The notes beneath the pieces were generated by a model that made no database searches, had not been told where the DNA came from, and saw nothing but the letters and a program-made list of their open reading frames with translations. A stretch of DNA of 64,000 nt, taken from contig NW_024609837.1 of the NCBI RefSeq assembly GCF_016920785.2, forward strand, positions 21,273,207 through 21,337,206. Direction: 5' to 3'. Source of the DNA: Ixodes scapularis. Taxonomy: Eukaryota > Arthropoda > Arachnida > Ixodida > Ixodidae. This document shows positions 31,946 through 42,739 of the stretch, in pieces. Numbering within the stretch: position 1 is the first letter of the stretch; the number at the start of each line of letters is the position of its first letter. The position numbers were made by a program, and so were the translations under genes.

Positions 31946-32512
31946 CCGTGTTCCAATGTGTAGATATTGGTAAGGCGTTTTTCCTTACGTGTCTGAGGCC
32001 ACTTCTGTAAACACTCAAATACTTGGCGGAGGGATTTGTCTTTTTGCTGTTCTACAGCAAAGTCTAAGCTTGAGGTCAAAGCGATTACATTGATGGGCGT
32101 AGAAGGGAGTGATGGGTTTGAAGCTATCGGATTTCTAGACAAGCAATCAGGTGCTTCATGTTTTCTACCAGATTTATAAAATATAGATATATCGTATTCT
32201 TGAAGTTTAAGGGCCCATCTGCCGAGCCTTCCCGAGGGATCTTTCAGGTTGGATAACCAGCCTAAGGCATGGTGATCTGTAACGACCTTAAAGGGGCGTC
32301 CAAATACGTATGGTCTGAACTTGGCAATTGCCCAAATAATCGCGAGACATTTTTTTTCTGTTATTGCATAATTGATTTCAGGTTTAGATAAAGAACGGCT
32401 CACATAGGCAACGACATGTTCTTTGCCTTCGTGTTTTTGAATGAGGACAGCACCAAGACCGTATCCACTAGCATCAGTGTGTATTTTGACTTCAAGCGAG
32501 GGGTTGAAATAA
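31946..32512 (-). pseudogene. Gypsy RNase H (element C)
   Basis: Starts within the truncated element at IHTDASGYGLGAVLIQKH (first acidic residue), continues VSRSLSKPEINYAITEKKCL (Glu) and FKVVTDHHALGWLSNLKD (Asp), then the tether FYKSGRKHEAPDCLSR and a linker towards the integrase. This is a standard Gypsy RNase H, which removes the RNA strand during reverse transcription. The preserved part is open; it lacks the RT upstream and the downstream part is separated by the hAT insertion. Confidence 0.9.

Positions 32513-32516
<4 letters not shown>

Positions 32517-32589
<73 letters not shown>
32517..32589. repeat. (AT)n microsatellite, right of element C
   Basis: About 36 AT units adjoining the truncation point of element C. 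Reading frames of alternating Tyr and Ile here are microsatellite translation. Confidence 0.95.
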
Positions 32590-32591
<2 letters not shown>

Positions 32592-35052
32592 GAAATCCTG
32601 GTTTGGTTTTTTTCGTTGTATTAGAAGGGTTACGAAAAATAGACGAAAAAGAAAACTCATATTGTTGAGGTAGCCTTGGAGCACCCTACATTGAGAAAAT
32701 AAAAAAAAAATTATATTTCTCTTAGGCACATGGTAGAACGTTCAGTGTGTAGATTAAAAAAAAATCAAAGGCCTAGAACGAACAAAGTAATAGTAATCGT
32801 AGACGAGGCGCGCGCGTACGAAATCTATGCTAAAATATGTGACAATCTTCTTTGCAAACATATATTTTAAATATCTTTTCGCGCGGTAAAACTCGGCTAC
32901 TTTATAAACTTTGTACACATATGAGGCGAGCAGTAATGAACGCTGTTGAGCATTTCGGGATATGTGTTTCGGCCAACAAGAATGCCATTCGTGTCACGCT
33001 TTAAGTATTGATGCATATGGCCTATTGTAAGAGCCAGCCAAAGGTCTCAAAATGCACCGAGCATGGTAGTGATAGTAAACAATTTCTCGGAAGAAAGCGC
33101 ACTTCATTAAAAATAAACAGTGAAAATAAAAGTTGGATAGTCTGGAGGGCACCATTAAGCTTAGGAGGACGTTAAATAACTTCGTAAAAAAGTGTGCAAA
33201 AACATTTATTTGGACACGGCGCATCGAGCTAGACAAAGGACACAGAAAGTCAACTGAACTCCTATAATCAAGAGAAAAAAAACTTGAATAGAAGCTTGAT
33301 GCTTAGCAAAGCTGTGATGGACACCAAAGTATTTCGTTTCTTGGAGGGGGGCGGATGTAGCAGAAGTAGGTTGGGCAATTGAAAAGCAGCCTCACACGCC
33401 CACGTCCGTCAGCTTACATCCGTCTCCACACACAAAAAAAAAAAAGAAAAAGAAAAGAAGCAAAGTGATTCAAAGGCGCCTTTCAAGGGACTGATCAGCA
33501 AATATTTATCCAGACCCGAGCACTGCGCTCCAAAGCGGAGGATGTAGAAGGGGAAAAAAAGTAAAGTTTCTAACCAGAGATTTAGCACAAAAAAGACGGA
33601 AAAACCCGGAAGATTTTTTTTTCTTCCGCAAATAAACGAGATAAAAAACAAAAGTTATGCGTGAAATTTTTGCTCATATAACGGCAGCGGAAAGTGCAAA
33701 CCTATAAAGAAATCTGCCAGTTCAAAAAAAAGGACATCACAGAAGAATTTTTTTTTTTCATAGACAACCCGTCGCGAGTTTCCTAAATAAAAGTTGCGAA
33801 AAATGATATAAATGAATGAGTGCACTCATTATTAAACCTGGCGATCCATTGAATTCTGGAGGCATATCTGAGAGTTCGTTGAATGAATTAAAGCGGTCAG
33901 CATTACACAGTACAGCTAGTACTCCCCAAACTTTTTTTTCTCGACGTGAAGACGAAACTGGGGCTTTATTCATTTCACGCAGTTCAACTGTTCCTGGAAC
34001 AAAAGGTTAGCTCATATTAGATAAAGCCGTAGTTTTCGTTTACAATATTCCTTTTATTTAACCTGGAGCCGTTATTCCAGCCTGAAATTTAATCCGGCCA
34101 TTCAATAGCGCCATCTTGGGTCAGTTAAGTGGTTTAATATAATTATATTAGTATGGGAAACACTAACCCAGATTGCTCTGCGTGGATTATTTTTCAAAAG
34201 CAAGAAAACATGGCTGCCGTGCAAGAGTTGGGGCTCTATACCTTACAACAAAACACTTTTGAATTCATGGTTAGTTTCCTAAAGTTATCTGCAGTGGTCG
34301 TCAACATAATTTTAACGCACGGACATATTTTCTATTATTATTTTGTGTAGAATAAGAAATAAAATAAGGTTAAATGATGCATTCCCCTTTTGAAAATTAC
34401 GATTAAACTCGTGATACACAGACTGTGCAACGCGTTCTGAGTTGCCGAAAGTGGTTATTTGTTAGCTCCTTTGAGCTGGGCAGTCACGCTAACTTCAGCG
34501 ATATTTAGCGGCCTCACGTCCCACCACGTGGGCGACAGACGTTTCCCCGCTAAATTTACCGAAAAATTTGAATTGACGCATAATTGCATACCAATCCAGG
34601 TTTGTCCGTTAAATCTAAAGAGGTAATTGATTTTGTGGGAAATTGGGTATCAATAGTTTCCCCGCTGAACTTAAATGCAGAAGTAAGTTGGTGCATTTAG
34701 CTTTCTCAGCTTCCGCTGAACTTAGCGAAGAAATTTAATTGCTCTATTACTATACACCTAACAAATTCCCCCTCCCCCCCCCCCCCCCCCCCAAAAAAAA
34801 AAATAATAAGACAACAATAAACGGGTGTAAAATCATCCACGAATTTGGGCTCTTTCCCGCTAAATTTAGAGGGTAGTAAGGAGTCACAATTCTTTTTGGA
34901 ACATTGGTGGAAGATTAGAGGAAGCCTAAACAGATTCCGTGGTACAAATGACTGCACTGCCCGCATATCCCCAAATGCGAGACTATCCCGGAGGCAGCAC
35001 TCGCCTGTTGTCATCAGTGTGGACGGAAGAAGCGGAGAGTGTCCCCTGGCGG
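32590..35052. other. No gene recognised; may include the 3' region of the Dpr-like gene
   Basis: AT-rich, with a C25-type run followed by an A run at 34768-34803. If 35053-35186 is a terminal exon on the minus strand, its 3' UTR would extend down from 35052; minus-strand AATAAA words occur near 34054-34059 and 33962-33968, but I cannot tell whether either is used. Confidence 0.35.
34768..34803 (+). repeat. Poly-C followed by poly-A
   Basis: A run of C broken by one T, followed directly by 11 A. A similar C-then-A arrangement is at 37527-37552. Confidence 0.85.
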
Positions 35053-35186
35053 TCAAGAAGAGGTGAGTCGGGAGGCGGCGCCTAGCGTCGTCAGGACGGC
35101 GCAGAGCACCAGGCTCGAATCCAGCGTCTCCCGCAGGAGCGCCCCCGACGGGGACAGGTCGCGCTTCATGGCGGCACGCTTCTCGC
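35053..35186 (-). CDS. Probable last exon of a Dpr-like Ig protein gene
   Basis: On the minus strand a splice acceptor (pyrimidine-rich ctggctttccgtag) is followed at 35186 by a phase-1 exon whose joined codon would give GEKRAAMKRDLSPSG and ends LVLCAVLTTLGAASRLTSS-stop at 35055-35053. Arthropod Dpr proteins end their second Ig domain with a VHVLNGEHPAAM-type motif followed by a hydrophobic GPI-anchor tail; GEKRAAM plus the hydrophobic segment LVLCAVLTTLGAA fits that pattern. Dpr proteins are neuronal cell-surface receptors that pair with DIPs. The family assignment rests on a short motif. An alternative is a start exon, since the ATG within it has a good Kozak context (gccgccATGa), but no donor follows. 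Confidence 0.55.
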
Positions 35187-38100
35187 CTACGGAAAGCCAG
35201 AAACCAGTCAGAAATGCGAAAACGACAATCTGCTCAAAGATATTATGTATACGTACATTTTGTTTTACGATTTCAAAGATGTGTTTGTTACAAAATAATA
35301 TTTCCCCCAAGCTTCTTCTTTAAATATTTTCGCAATTTTTGTTGACATTAGTTTTAGCCATTGAGAAACCTAAGTTTAAACTTTATTACAATACATTCGT
35401 GCCCACAAACAAAAAAAAATTTCGATTATAGGGACGTGCTTCTATAATCGGGTCGACGTCTCGACTTGAAAGTTTACTTCGGAATCGCTCGTAGCCCAAC
35501 GTTCGCCTCTATACGTAAATACTGCTCTAAAATCTATTACCTTTTTTTTTTTTTCGGAAACCTTCATTTTACAAAAAACATCTTCTATCCAGAAACTAGA
35601 TAAACCCTTTCTCCGGGGGTGAAGTTCACTGTTCCCTTAAAACAACGTGGTCCGATCACTGAGATAGAAATGAATAGAGCAAACGCAGCGGATAACTTAA
35701 GAATTGCACCGTGGCGTTTCTGCACCAGCTCACCACCGTAGTTCTTGCAATTATATTAAGTTAAATATTAGGACAAGAAGAAAGAGGTATTCTAAAGAGG
35801 CGTTATAAAATTTGTATCTGTCTTGCGCAAGAACACCGATCGTATGTTCTTGTAATTTAAATTCTCAGAAGAATTAGAAAGCAAGGCCATGGTTTCAACG
35901 AATATGTCATTCTTTGCAAACATATGCATTTATATAACAAACTCAACGATGAACAAACTATTTTTATTATTTTCTTTTTCTATTGCATGTTAAGTTATTC
36001 AACAATTTATGCACCATGACGACGTATATCAGTTACTGTAGGAATTTTTCATATTTGTAAAAGTAAAAATTACCGAACTATGCAGTGCTCAGAGTACATC
36101 TGAAAGGAAATTCTTATCTTTTGGTCTATACGTCGCTAAATTTTTTCTGCGATTTGGAATTAGAAATAATAACAAGCACCACGCCACTGGGGTTCGTTAT
36201 CAACGAAAAAAAAAATTATAAAAACTAACAATCAAGATTTTGTTCAACAAATTTTTTAAATAAAACTCAAAGGAAGCAAGAACTAAAACAAAAGAAAACA
36301 CATAAAATGCAAAAAAGACTGCTTTTGCGCAGTCATTAATGAAGCGAGGTGAGGAGAACTGAAACTGAAACTGGAACTGAAAAAAAAATACTAAAAATGA
36401 AAGAAAAGTGTCTAGCCTAAATAAACGAAATATAAAAATAGCGAACAGAATAGTAAGCTTTCAATATCGTTTAGACGTTTTAAGAAGACCAAACAATTTG
36501 GATTACCGGTAAACCTTATTGCCGTGTGTGTGTGTAAACTTGTGTGGGTGAAAAAAAAAAGAAACATTCAACTTAAAAATATATATATTAAAAAATTACA
36601 TTTTAGGGGGAGAGTTGGGTGGCGGGGGCCGATATTTTGAAAATCGAAATAGTTTCTTATGCAAGAGATAGAGAGGGATCAAGTGCATGTGTGTGCTTCT
36701 ACTAGAAAAAGAATCAGCGACACAGGAAGGAGCGTGACATCTGTAGAGAACGTTGGAGTGGTAAATAAAAAGGGAGGAATAAAATGTTAAAAAATTAAAA
36801 AGGAAGAGACAATTACACTAAAAAATCAAACAATAGGTCAGAAAAAAAAGGCTGACTTTAGAGATGCAAGAAAGCAACCAAACTATTGATGACATGAAAC
36901 AAGAAACATAACCACCAATGATTCTAGAATATAAAATAGCGCTTAATTAAAACGTTATAGTTCATACCGTATCCATCAATTTATATAACGAATTCCTTCA
37001 TTTCCTCGAAGGCATTGCTTTCATTCTATCCAGCCAAATCCAGATCGTTGTATATAAAAAAATCAGAAAACCCGCAACATTGAAAAGGTTCTCATCAATC
37101 TAGAAACAAGTTACGTAAATGAATATATTATGATTTAACATGAATAGAGTTTCAACCCTGGCGTTCGTTCGTAATTGTAGTTGTTTTTTTTTTTTTACTT
37201 TTAGGGAACTACGTACGCCGAAAGTATTTCTTTTCTATCCGCTGAGAGCTCAAATATGACAAGGGGAGTTGTCAATTTAAACGACTATCCGCAAAAGGGG
37301 CCAGTTTCTGATTATTCTTAATGGGTGAGAGAGCTTGGTGTTGATGGCATGACAAAAGGTGACATACTTTTCTCGTTTTGAAATAACGAATTTTCGCAAA
37401 TCAAAATTGCACTTCTAAATGCTGACATGTATTTTAAAGTAACTTAATACAAAACAAACATCCAACTTCAATCAAGCAAGGGGGACAACAAAACCCTCAT
37501 ACGCAGTATTTGCTGCAAAAGCACCTCCCCCCCCCCCCCCCAAAAAAAAAAAAGAAATAAAGGTCGTACCGTTTAGAGCGTGCACGACGTTCTAAACGGT
37601 TGTCCAGTGCTGGAGCATGCCAAAAGTGTCTAGAATTATTTTCTTTTTGTTTTTATTGAGGATAAACAACGGGTGGGACCACATTTTCATGGAATTTATA
37701 AACCACTGTATATTGAAACATACTTTGATCCCTTTAATCATAGCGGTCATAAAACACTAGGTTAAGTTATTATTGTATTATCTTGTTTTGTTTTATGCTT
37801 GAAATGCAGCTGCTTAGAAAAGTGTAACTGAATTTGCGGTTATGACTTTTTTTAAACTGCAAGTGCATTGATACTGTCTGTGGTCAGGAGGACTATAAGG
37901 CTTTTTTTTTTGTTTTCTAGCACATTCCGGACTATGGCAATTCTTACGTCGCTTAAGTTTTTCTGATTTGCACAATATATCGAGTAATGATTAATTTAAT
38001 TTATTATAATTACAAACATATTTGCTCACCAATAGTCAAGATTTAATGCGTGCCAAACACAATTAGCGATATTTTTGAACTTTTTAAATTAAAGGTTATG

Positions 38101-39390
38101 CGTTTATTGCGAACCAATAGAACTTGTTACGCTTATGAATTTGTAGACGTGAAGAACACAATTTCTAGCGAATCCATTTCTGACAACACTGCGTTTTATC
38201 GGTAAAGAAAAGCAACCTAGGGCACACAGAAGATCTGTCTAGGTCAAACGGGCAGCCGGAAGTAAAATTCCCCAATGCGATCCCCTTCACTGAAGAAATC
38301 CTTCCGTGTTTCAGCGAAATCAAGCCCCTTCTCCGTCTTTCAGTGCTTCGATCTTTCAAAAGCCGGCTCTGCGGGAATTGAATTATCTCCCTTTTATTTC
38401 TCCAGACAAAAGCGACTAACATTACCCAAAGAAAACTTTCAAAGAATACGTAATTGTCTGAACAAACATTCTTGCAAAAAATATAAAGACAAATTGTGAT
38501 GGAGTTGATTTCCTTTGCCGTACGACAGTGCCGAGAAGAAAGAAGAGAACGACTGCGAAAAAGTATAATTTTAAGCCCTCGCCCTTCGCACGCCCACAAT
38601 AGAACGTTTCAAAGAGGCTAAAGAATCTTTTTTTTTTCTTGAAGAATCCCGACCAAAGTACAGCTTTGGTCGGGACTAAAATGCTTCCTGGATATTTAAA
38701 TCGGCAGAAGCGTCTGACTAGAACCGCCCTCCTTCTTTCTTTTTTTTTTATAAAAGGATCGAAGTAAAGACCACAGCAATTCTAATTATAGGTTCAACCT
38801 TGTTCAATCTTTGTTGCTCTCATAAAATCTATAGGAACGAGAAGAAAGTGTCGTGTTTTAATATTACGGAAGTTCTGTGGGCGTGGAGTTTAAGAATAGA
38901 GATCGGGTCATCGCTAAAATACAAAAAAAAAATCAAGCAGCTTACCTTTTCCTTCGTACAATCGTAGAGACAGAATGGTGATAATGTACTACTTTACACA
39001 TATCTAAATATTTATATTGGAATTTCGAGCGCGCCATCTTATGAAGCCGTTCGGAGGCCCAATGCACTATTTCATGTCCCAGGAGGCTTTTCCAGAAACA
39101 TTGTTTATCTGGCAAATATCTCTTTTTTTTTTTTTTTTTTGCTCTTTCGTGAAACACGTCCGTTCACGTTTTTGGTTGTCATTGTTTAATCAATACGCAG
39201 ATATTTGTTTTCTAGGTGTGAGCGAAATCAAGCTAAAAACAAAACGACAACGGCTCTGTGCTAGGTCGCCATAGAGGGAAAATATGAATTTTTGCGGAAT
39301 CTGCTTTTCGAAACTAGTCCAAAACATGACAGTTTCGAAGAAGCCTTGTGTACTATCGTGTCAAACCTCCCAATATCCTACCGGATTTTC
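35187..39390. other. Candidate intron of the Dpr-like gene; AT-rich, no exon recognised
   Basis: A very AT-rich stretch without frames above 60 residues between 35310 and 38165. I looked on the minus strand for an Ig2 exon (WYHG, SGNYTC-type motifs) and saw none. Small structures: a C15-A11 run at 37527-37552, a 10-bp inverted repeat around 37569-37601 (accgtttaga/tctaaacggt), and a perfect 12-bp hairpin at 38647-38675. Confidence 0.45.
38647..38675. repeat. Perfect 12-bp hairpin
   Basis: tcccgaccaaag and its exact reverse complement ctttggtcggga, separated by the five bases tacag. It sits in an AT-rich non-coding stretch and is not followed by a T run on the plus strand, though a T run precedes it (38629-38639). 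Confidence 0.8.
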
Positions 39391-39394
39391 CGAA

Positions 39395-39796
39395 ATGGCA
39401 GTTGCCATGGTGCAGACCGACGATGGACCGGTCGGCTGGGCATCCCGGCAAGCCTGGGAAGAGCAACCACGCCCAGAACGCGGGGAGGCGCACGTCATCG
39501 CCCCCGAGCTTTTCAGGGGACTGACACTGGAGGACCGCCACCCCAACGATCCATCGGCGCAATACATCGCAGAGGAACGGAGGCTCCTCTGTTCACTGTG
39601 CGGAGACCCGGAGCTCGCTCGAGAAACACACCGAGCGGGGCTCCTACACGTGACCCGGGAAGCTGCCGACCGCGCTGCGAGGCTCCAGAACCACGACGAG
39701 CTGCAGAGGGCCATCGACGTCGTACGAAGGCAACGTCCTCAACTTCTGAGGTCAAACGACCACGACGAGCACGTCATCGACATGCCTGACTTTTGA
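39395..39796 (+). CDS. Unidentified GC-rich frame ending at a polypurine tract and LTR
   Basis: From the ATG at 39395 the frame gives about 133 residues: acidic and basic, rich in Arg, Glu, Asp and Ala, with SAQYIAEERRLLCSLCGDPE and a C-terminal helix-prone stretch (TREAADRAARLQNHDELQRA), ending HDEHVIDMPDF. I do not recognise the family; the two Cys in CSLC could be part of a metal site. The frame ends one base before a G-rich tract and an LTR, so it is likely the last gene, or a 3' fragment, of an LTR element. Its GC content contrasts sharply with the AT-rich surroundings. No upstream gag or pol is visible. Confidence 0.5.
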   Translation: MAVAMVQTDDGPVGWASRQAWEEQPRPERGEAHVIAPELFRGLTLEDRHPNDPSAQYIAEERRLLCSLCGDPELARETHRAGLLHVTREAADRAARLQNHDELQRAIDVVRRQRPQLLRSNDHDEHVIDMPDF

Positions 39797-39804
39797 GGGG
39801 GGGA
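39797..39804 (+). other. Polypurine tract
   Basis: ggggggga directly after the stop codon and directly before the LTR start TGTGTGGACG; in LTR elements such a tract primes plus-strand DNA synthesis. Confidence 0.7.
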
Positions 39805-39805
39805 T

Positions 39806-40062
39806 TGTGTGGACGCTATAGGGGGCGCCACTGTGTGTAGAGAGCGCGGGGGGCGTTACCCCCGTGAAAGAACGCATAAAAGCAGCAGCGGGGACGCCTA
39901 CCAAGGAGAGAGAAGCGGGGCCTGGAGCGGAAGGTACACGCTGCGGCGGTGTCGACCAACGACCTTGTTAGTACTAACTTCATGTTTACAATTTACTAAT
40001 AAATGTAGTTTAACGTTTTCCGAAATCCTGGCTCTGTGTTGTTTCGCCGGGTTGGGCACGCA
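39806..40062 (+). repeat. LTR of an unidentified element, with TATA box and poly(A) signal
   Basis: Starts TGTGTGGACGCTATAGG after a polypurine tract. A TATA-like cataaaag lies at 39875-39882 and AATAAA at 39998-40003, in the order expected of U3-R-U5. The end is tentatively at the CA of ggcacgca (40061-40062). Only one LTR is present in the window. Confidence 0.65.
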
Positions 40063-40835
40063 GCAAGGCAACTTTCCCACAAGGTTCAAAGTTAGAGAAT
40101 TAAAAAAAAAACCTACACATCTGCAAGATTATTATCCCGACCAGAGCTGTACAAAATACATGCAAGGTAAAGCAATGTCTCTACTGCGCGCGTCTTTAAA
40201 TATATGTACTTATTTATTATCTGTGTCCCGCCATTGGGAAAACGCGTGCAGGGTTTATATATAAACAGTAATATTGTATTTAGGTCTTTCTTATTGTTGT
40301 GAATGCCGTACCATCTAGGGTTTGAGATGAAGCTATATTTTTATTTACGTGTTTTTTGGCAACTACAAAGCACCAAGTTTAGGTAGTTGTAAGAATGTAA
40401 CTTTGACGGCAGGAATTATTTAGTAGAAGAAATTTTTGCAGATAATATTTGGTTTTATAATTTGGCATTTACCTAAAAATGAACATCTAAGCACATTTCT
40501 TTGCTAGTGCACAGGCTTAGTACACAAGCCCAGACAAAAACATAAGTTTGATTTGTCCAAAAATTAAAGTACCATTGCAAAAAAAAAAAAATCTAAACAT
40601 CATTTTTATTATGTAAGTTAATAAAAAATGCTAAATTTAGTGCGCTTTGATTTTTGCCGTTCAAGCGAAATGAAACCGTATTCTTAGCTGAGCGCCTACA
40701 CTGGCACGAAAGCCTGCCTTAATAAATCCCGGAACGCATATAGAAGACTCATCATCAATGCTCCTTTAGTCAGTTGAGTGTGTGAATACAGTGATGCTTC
40801 TCATCCTCCAATGGCTACGTATACGCTTCGCAAGT

Positions 40836-42079
40836 GGGCTCATTTTCGTCTTTTGCGCATGAGAAAGGAAGTAGGGGTGACGTCAGAACGCCGAGCCCTG
40901 ATTGGCTGATCGCGACCCCCTATCTGAGCGTCGTCTGCTCCTCTGCAACGTCGTCTGCTCGCAGCATCGTCTGCGTCTCTCTTACCTTTCCTGTGACTTT
41001 CGGAGCGTACTCGACTGCGCCTTTAAAGGAGGGCGGATGAAATAACTCAAGCGGTACGTTGTTTTTGTCTAACAACTAGCAGACGCGCATCAAGGAGGGA
41101 AGTCAAAGTACTCACTGGCGAGGTGTCCCGGGGCGCCGAGGTTTGTTAGCTTAGAACCGAGAGTGAGCGTGTTAGTGTCCGTAAGTTCCCTCCCAAATAC
41201 TTTTTCCCTCCATTCCTGTGCGGCGAGACCCCTCACTCTTTGACGGCGCCGGCGGGTTGGCGCAGTTAACGTCGCCTGCTTTACGTCTGCTAGTCAAAGC
41301 GATGGCTGCTTTACCTTTCCTGCGTCTGTGGCTTTTTCACCGGCGAGAGTCACCGTTGCCACGGAAAACAAGGAGATAACAAGAGGAAGAAATTGACCTC
41401 TTAATCTAAAATTGAGGTCATCGATCAAAGTATAACACGGGAAGGGTTCACAAGGGTCGCGCGGGCATATTCCATCCAGCACGTCAGCCGGTCGTGGGCA
41501 GACGGTCGCCGAGTCGCGGAGTGCCTGCTAGGCCTAACTGCCCAGCTCGTTTGGTCGCATTCGGTGGAATCGCGGCCGTTGGAGCTTTTCCCCGGTGTTT
41601 GTGGATCCAGCGTTCTTGTTCGTCGTGCTCTGTTTCAAGTAATTTTTACTTTTTCCTTGCTGCTTGAAGTCAGGACGCGTCAGAAGCTCACGTAGAAAAA
41701 TAAACGTCCGTGGGTCGTCGCGACCGCGAAGCTGTCGGCCATGCTGAGTTGATCGTAAGAAGTGCGTAAGACAGCTTCGGAGCTGTCGTAGGATTTCGCC
41801 GTAACCTGCGCAAAACGTACGAAAATTTCGTTTCGTGAATACGAATTTGTTCTTAAGCTTTTTCTTACGCACATTTTTGGCGTAAGATCGTTTCGTGAAT
41901 CTGGCCTCTGCACTTCCGAAAGTCGCAGGAAATGTAAGACAGACGCAGACGACATTGCGAGCAGACGACGTTGCAAAAGAGCAGACGACGCTCAGATAGG
42001 GGGGCGCGATCAGCCAATCAGGGCTCGGCGTTCTGACGTCACCGCTACCCCCTGCGCAAGAAGCAGACGAACTTGCCCT
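40836..42079. mobile_element. Element with long inverted repeats (family M, large copy)
   Basis: Bases 40862-41000 and, inverted, about 41912-42048 match over roughly 130 bp with around ten differences (ggtgacgtcagaacgccgag ... cgtcgtctgctc). The outer ends share a ttcgtct...gcgca motif. Short relatives with the same termini occur at 58842-59036 and 62286-62483. Within it, the sequence ending at 41906 (cgtttcgtgaatctggcc) resembles a PIF/Harbinger terminus and may be a nested insertion. A minus-strand frame (42166-41534) spans the arm and has no recognisable domain. Confidence 0.65.
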
Positions 42080-42528
42080 CCGCATAGCTTCAGTCGTGTA
42101 ATCAGCTAACATCCCCCTCCCTGAGGACTCCCAATACGAGAAGAAACTGAATGAGAGGAGAAGCAAAGAATACCGGGTGTCCTCAGAGCACCGACCTCCG
42201 ATTGGAAGGATAGTTTGGAAGACTCACGTGCTTTCTGCCTTTGTCTATAACCGCCGTCTCCCCCAAGTAGAACGAACGAGTTCGGCGTTCGACGTTTGAA
42301 CCCAAGACCCTGGGTCCGGCTTTCTTCGTGTGAACGCCCGAAACTGCGCCAGGAGCTGGCGACGCTTTTGCTCGCTCTGCTTGCACAGATACGGTGGGCA
42401 AAGAGAGCTAGCCTTTGCGCCTACCCCCTGTCCTTCCTAACCGAGTCGGGTGCTCTGACGTCATCGCACGCTCTCGTCCCCTCCTCTCCCTCAGTTTGTC
42501 TCCGTACAATCTCCCACGGGGTTCTCAC

Positions 42529-42739
42529 CGAGCACAGTGAGGCGCACGAAGTAGGAGGTGAGCGGGTGCATGTTGATCTGGCACTCGTAGTCGCCGGCGT
42601 CCGTGGGCTGGGTGCGCTTGATCTGGAGCATCCAGTCCTCGGAGCGGTCCATGTGTACCGCCTGGAAACGCTCGTCCGCGGTGTACGTGGCCAGGCCCAC
42701 CGTGAGGACGTGGAAGTCACGTCGGCTGATCCAGGACAC
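42529..42739 (-). CDS. Dpr-family Ig1 domain exon
   Basis: A 211-bp minus-strand exon: acceptor ...cgttcgtcag then the exon at 42739, and donor G|GTGAGAA after 42529. It encodes VSWISRRDFHVLTVGLATYT..., with ADERFQAVH, DWMLQIKRTQ, then the Ig signature DAGDYEC (Cys at about residue 53) and SYFVRLTVL, ending in phase 1. The Trp near the start and the D-x-G-x-Y-x-C motif are Ig-fold hallmarks, and the IS.RRDFH.LTVG and SYFV.L.V pattern is typical of Dpr proteins. Dprs are cell-surface receptors of neurons that bind DIP partners. The exon with the first half of Ig1 would lie upstream (above 42740) and was not found. Confidence 0.88.

Larger units (their letters stand above)
29082..32512 (-). mobile_element. 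Gypsy element C, 5'-truncated, between two (TA)n runs
   Basis: Minus strand. The 3' LTR (29082-29220) is preceded in transcription order by the polypurine-like tract aacggcgggggtaa. Upstream come integrase and RNase H, and the element stops at about 32512 within the start of RNase H (NPSLEVKIHTDAS), where an A/T-rich run begins. Everything 5' of that (LTR, gag, protease, RT) is missing. The body is split by a hAT insertion at 30456-31945. Apart from two in-frame stops the retained pol sequence is well preserved, so this copy is younger than A, B and D. Confidence 0.9.

Noticed and set aside
34845..35066. Plus-strand exon ending at a strong donor-like site (AGAG|GTGAGT)
   Set aside because: The frame has no domain, and the opposite strand gives a better supported Dpr-like terminal exon across the same bases; the donor match is likely chance.
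38165..38599. 144-residue minus-strand frame as a missing Dpr exon
   Set aside because: It lacks Ig hallmarks (paired Cys, Trp, DxGxYxC) and has the composition of intronic sequence.
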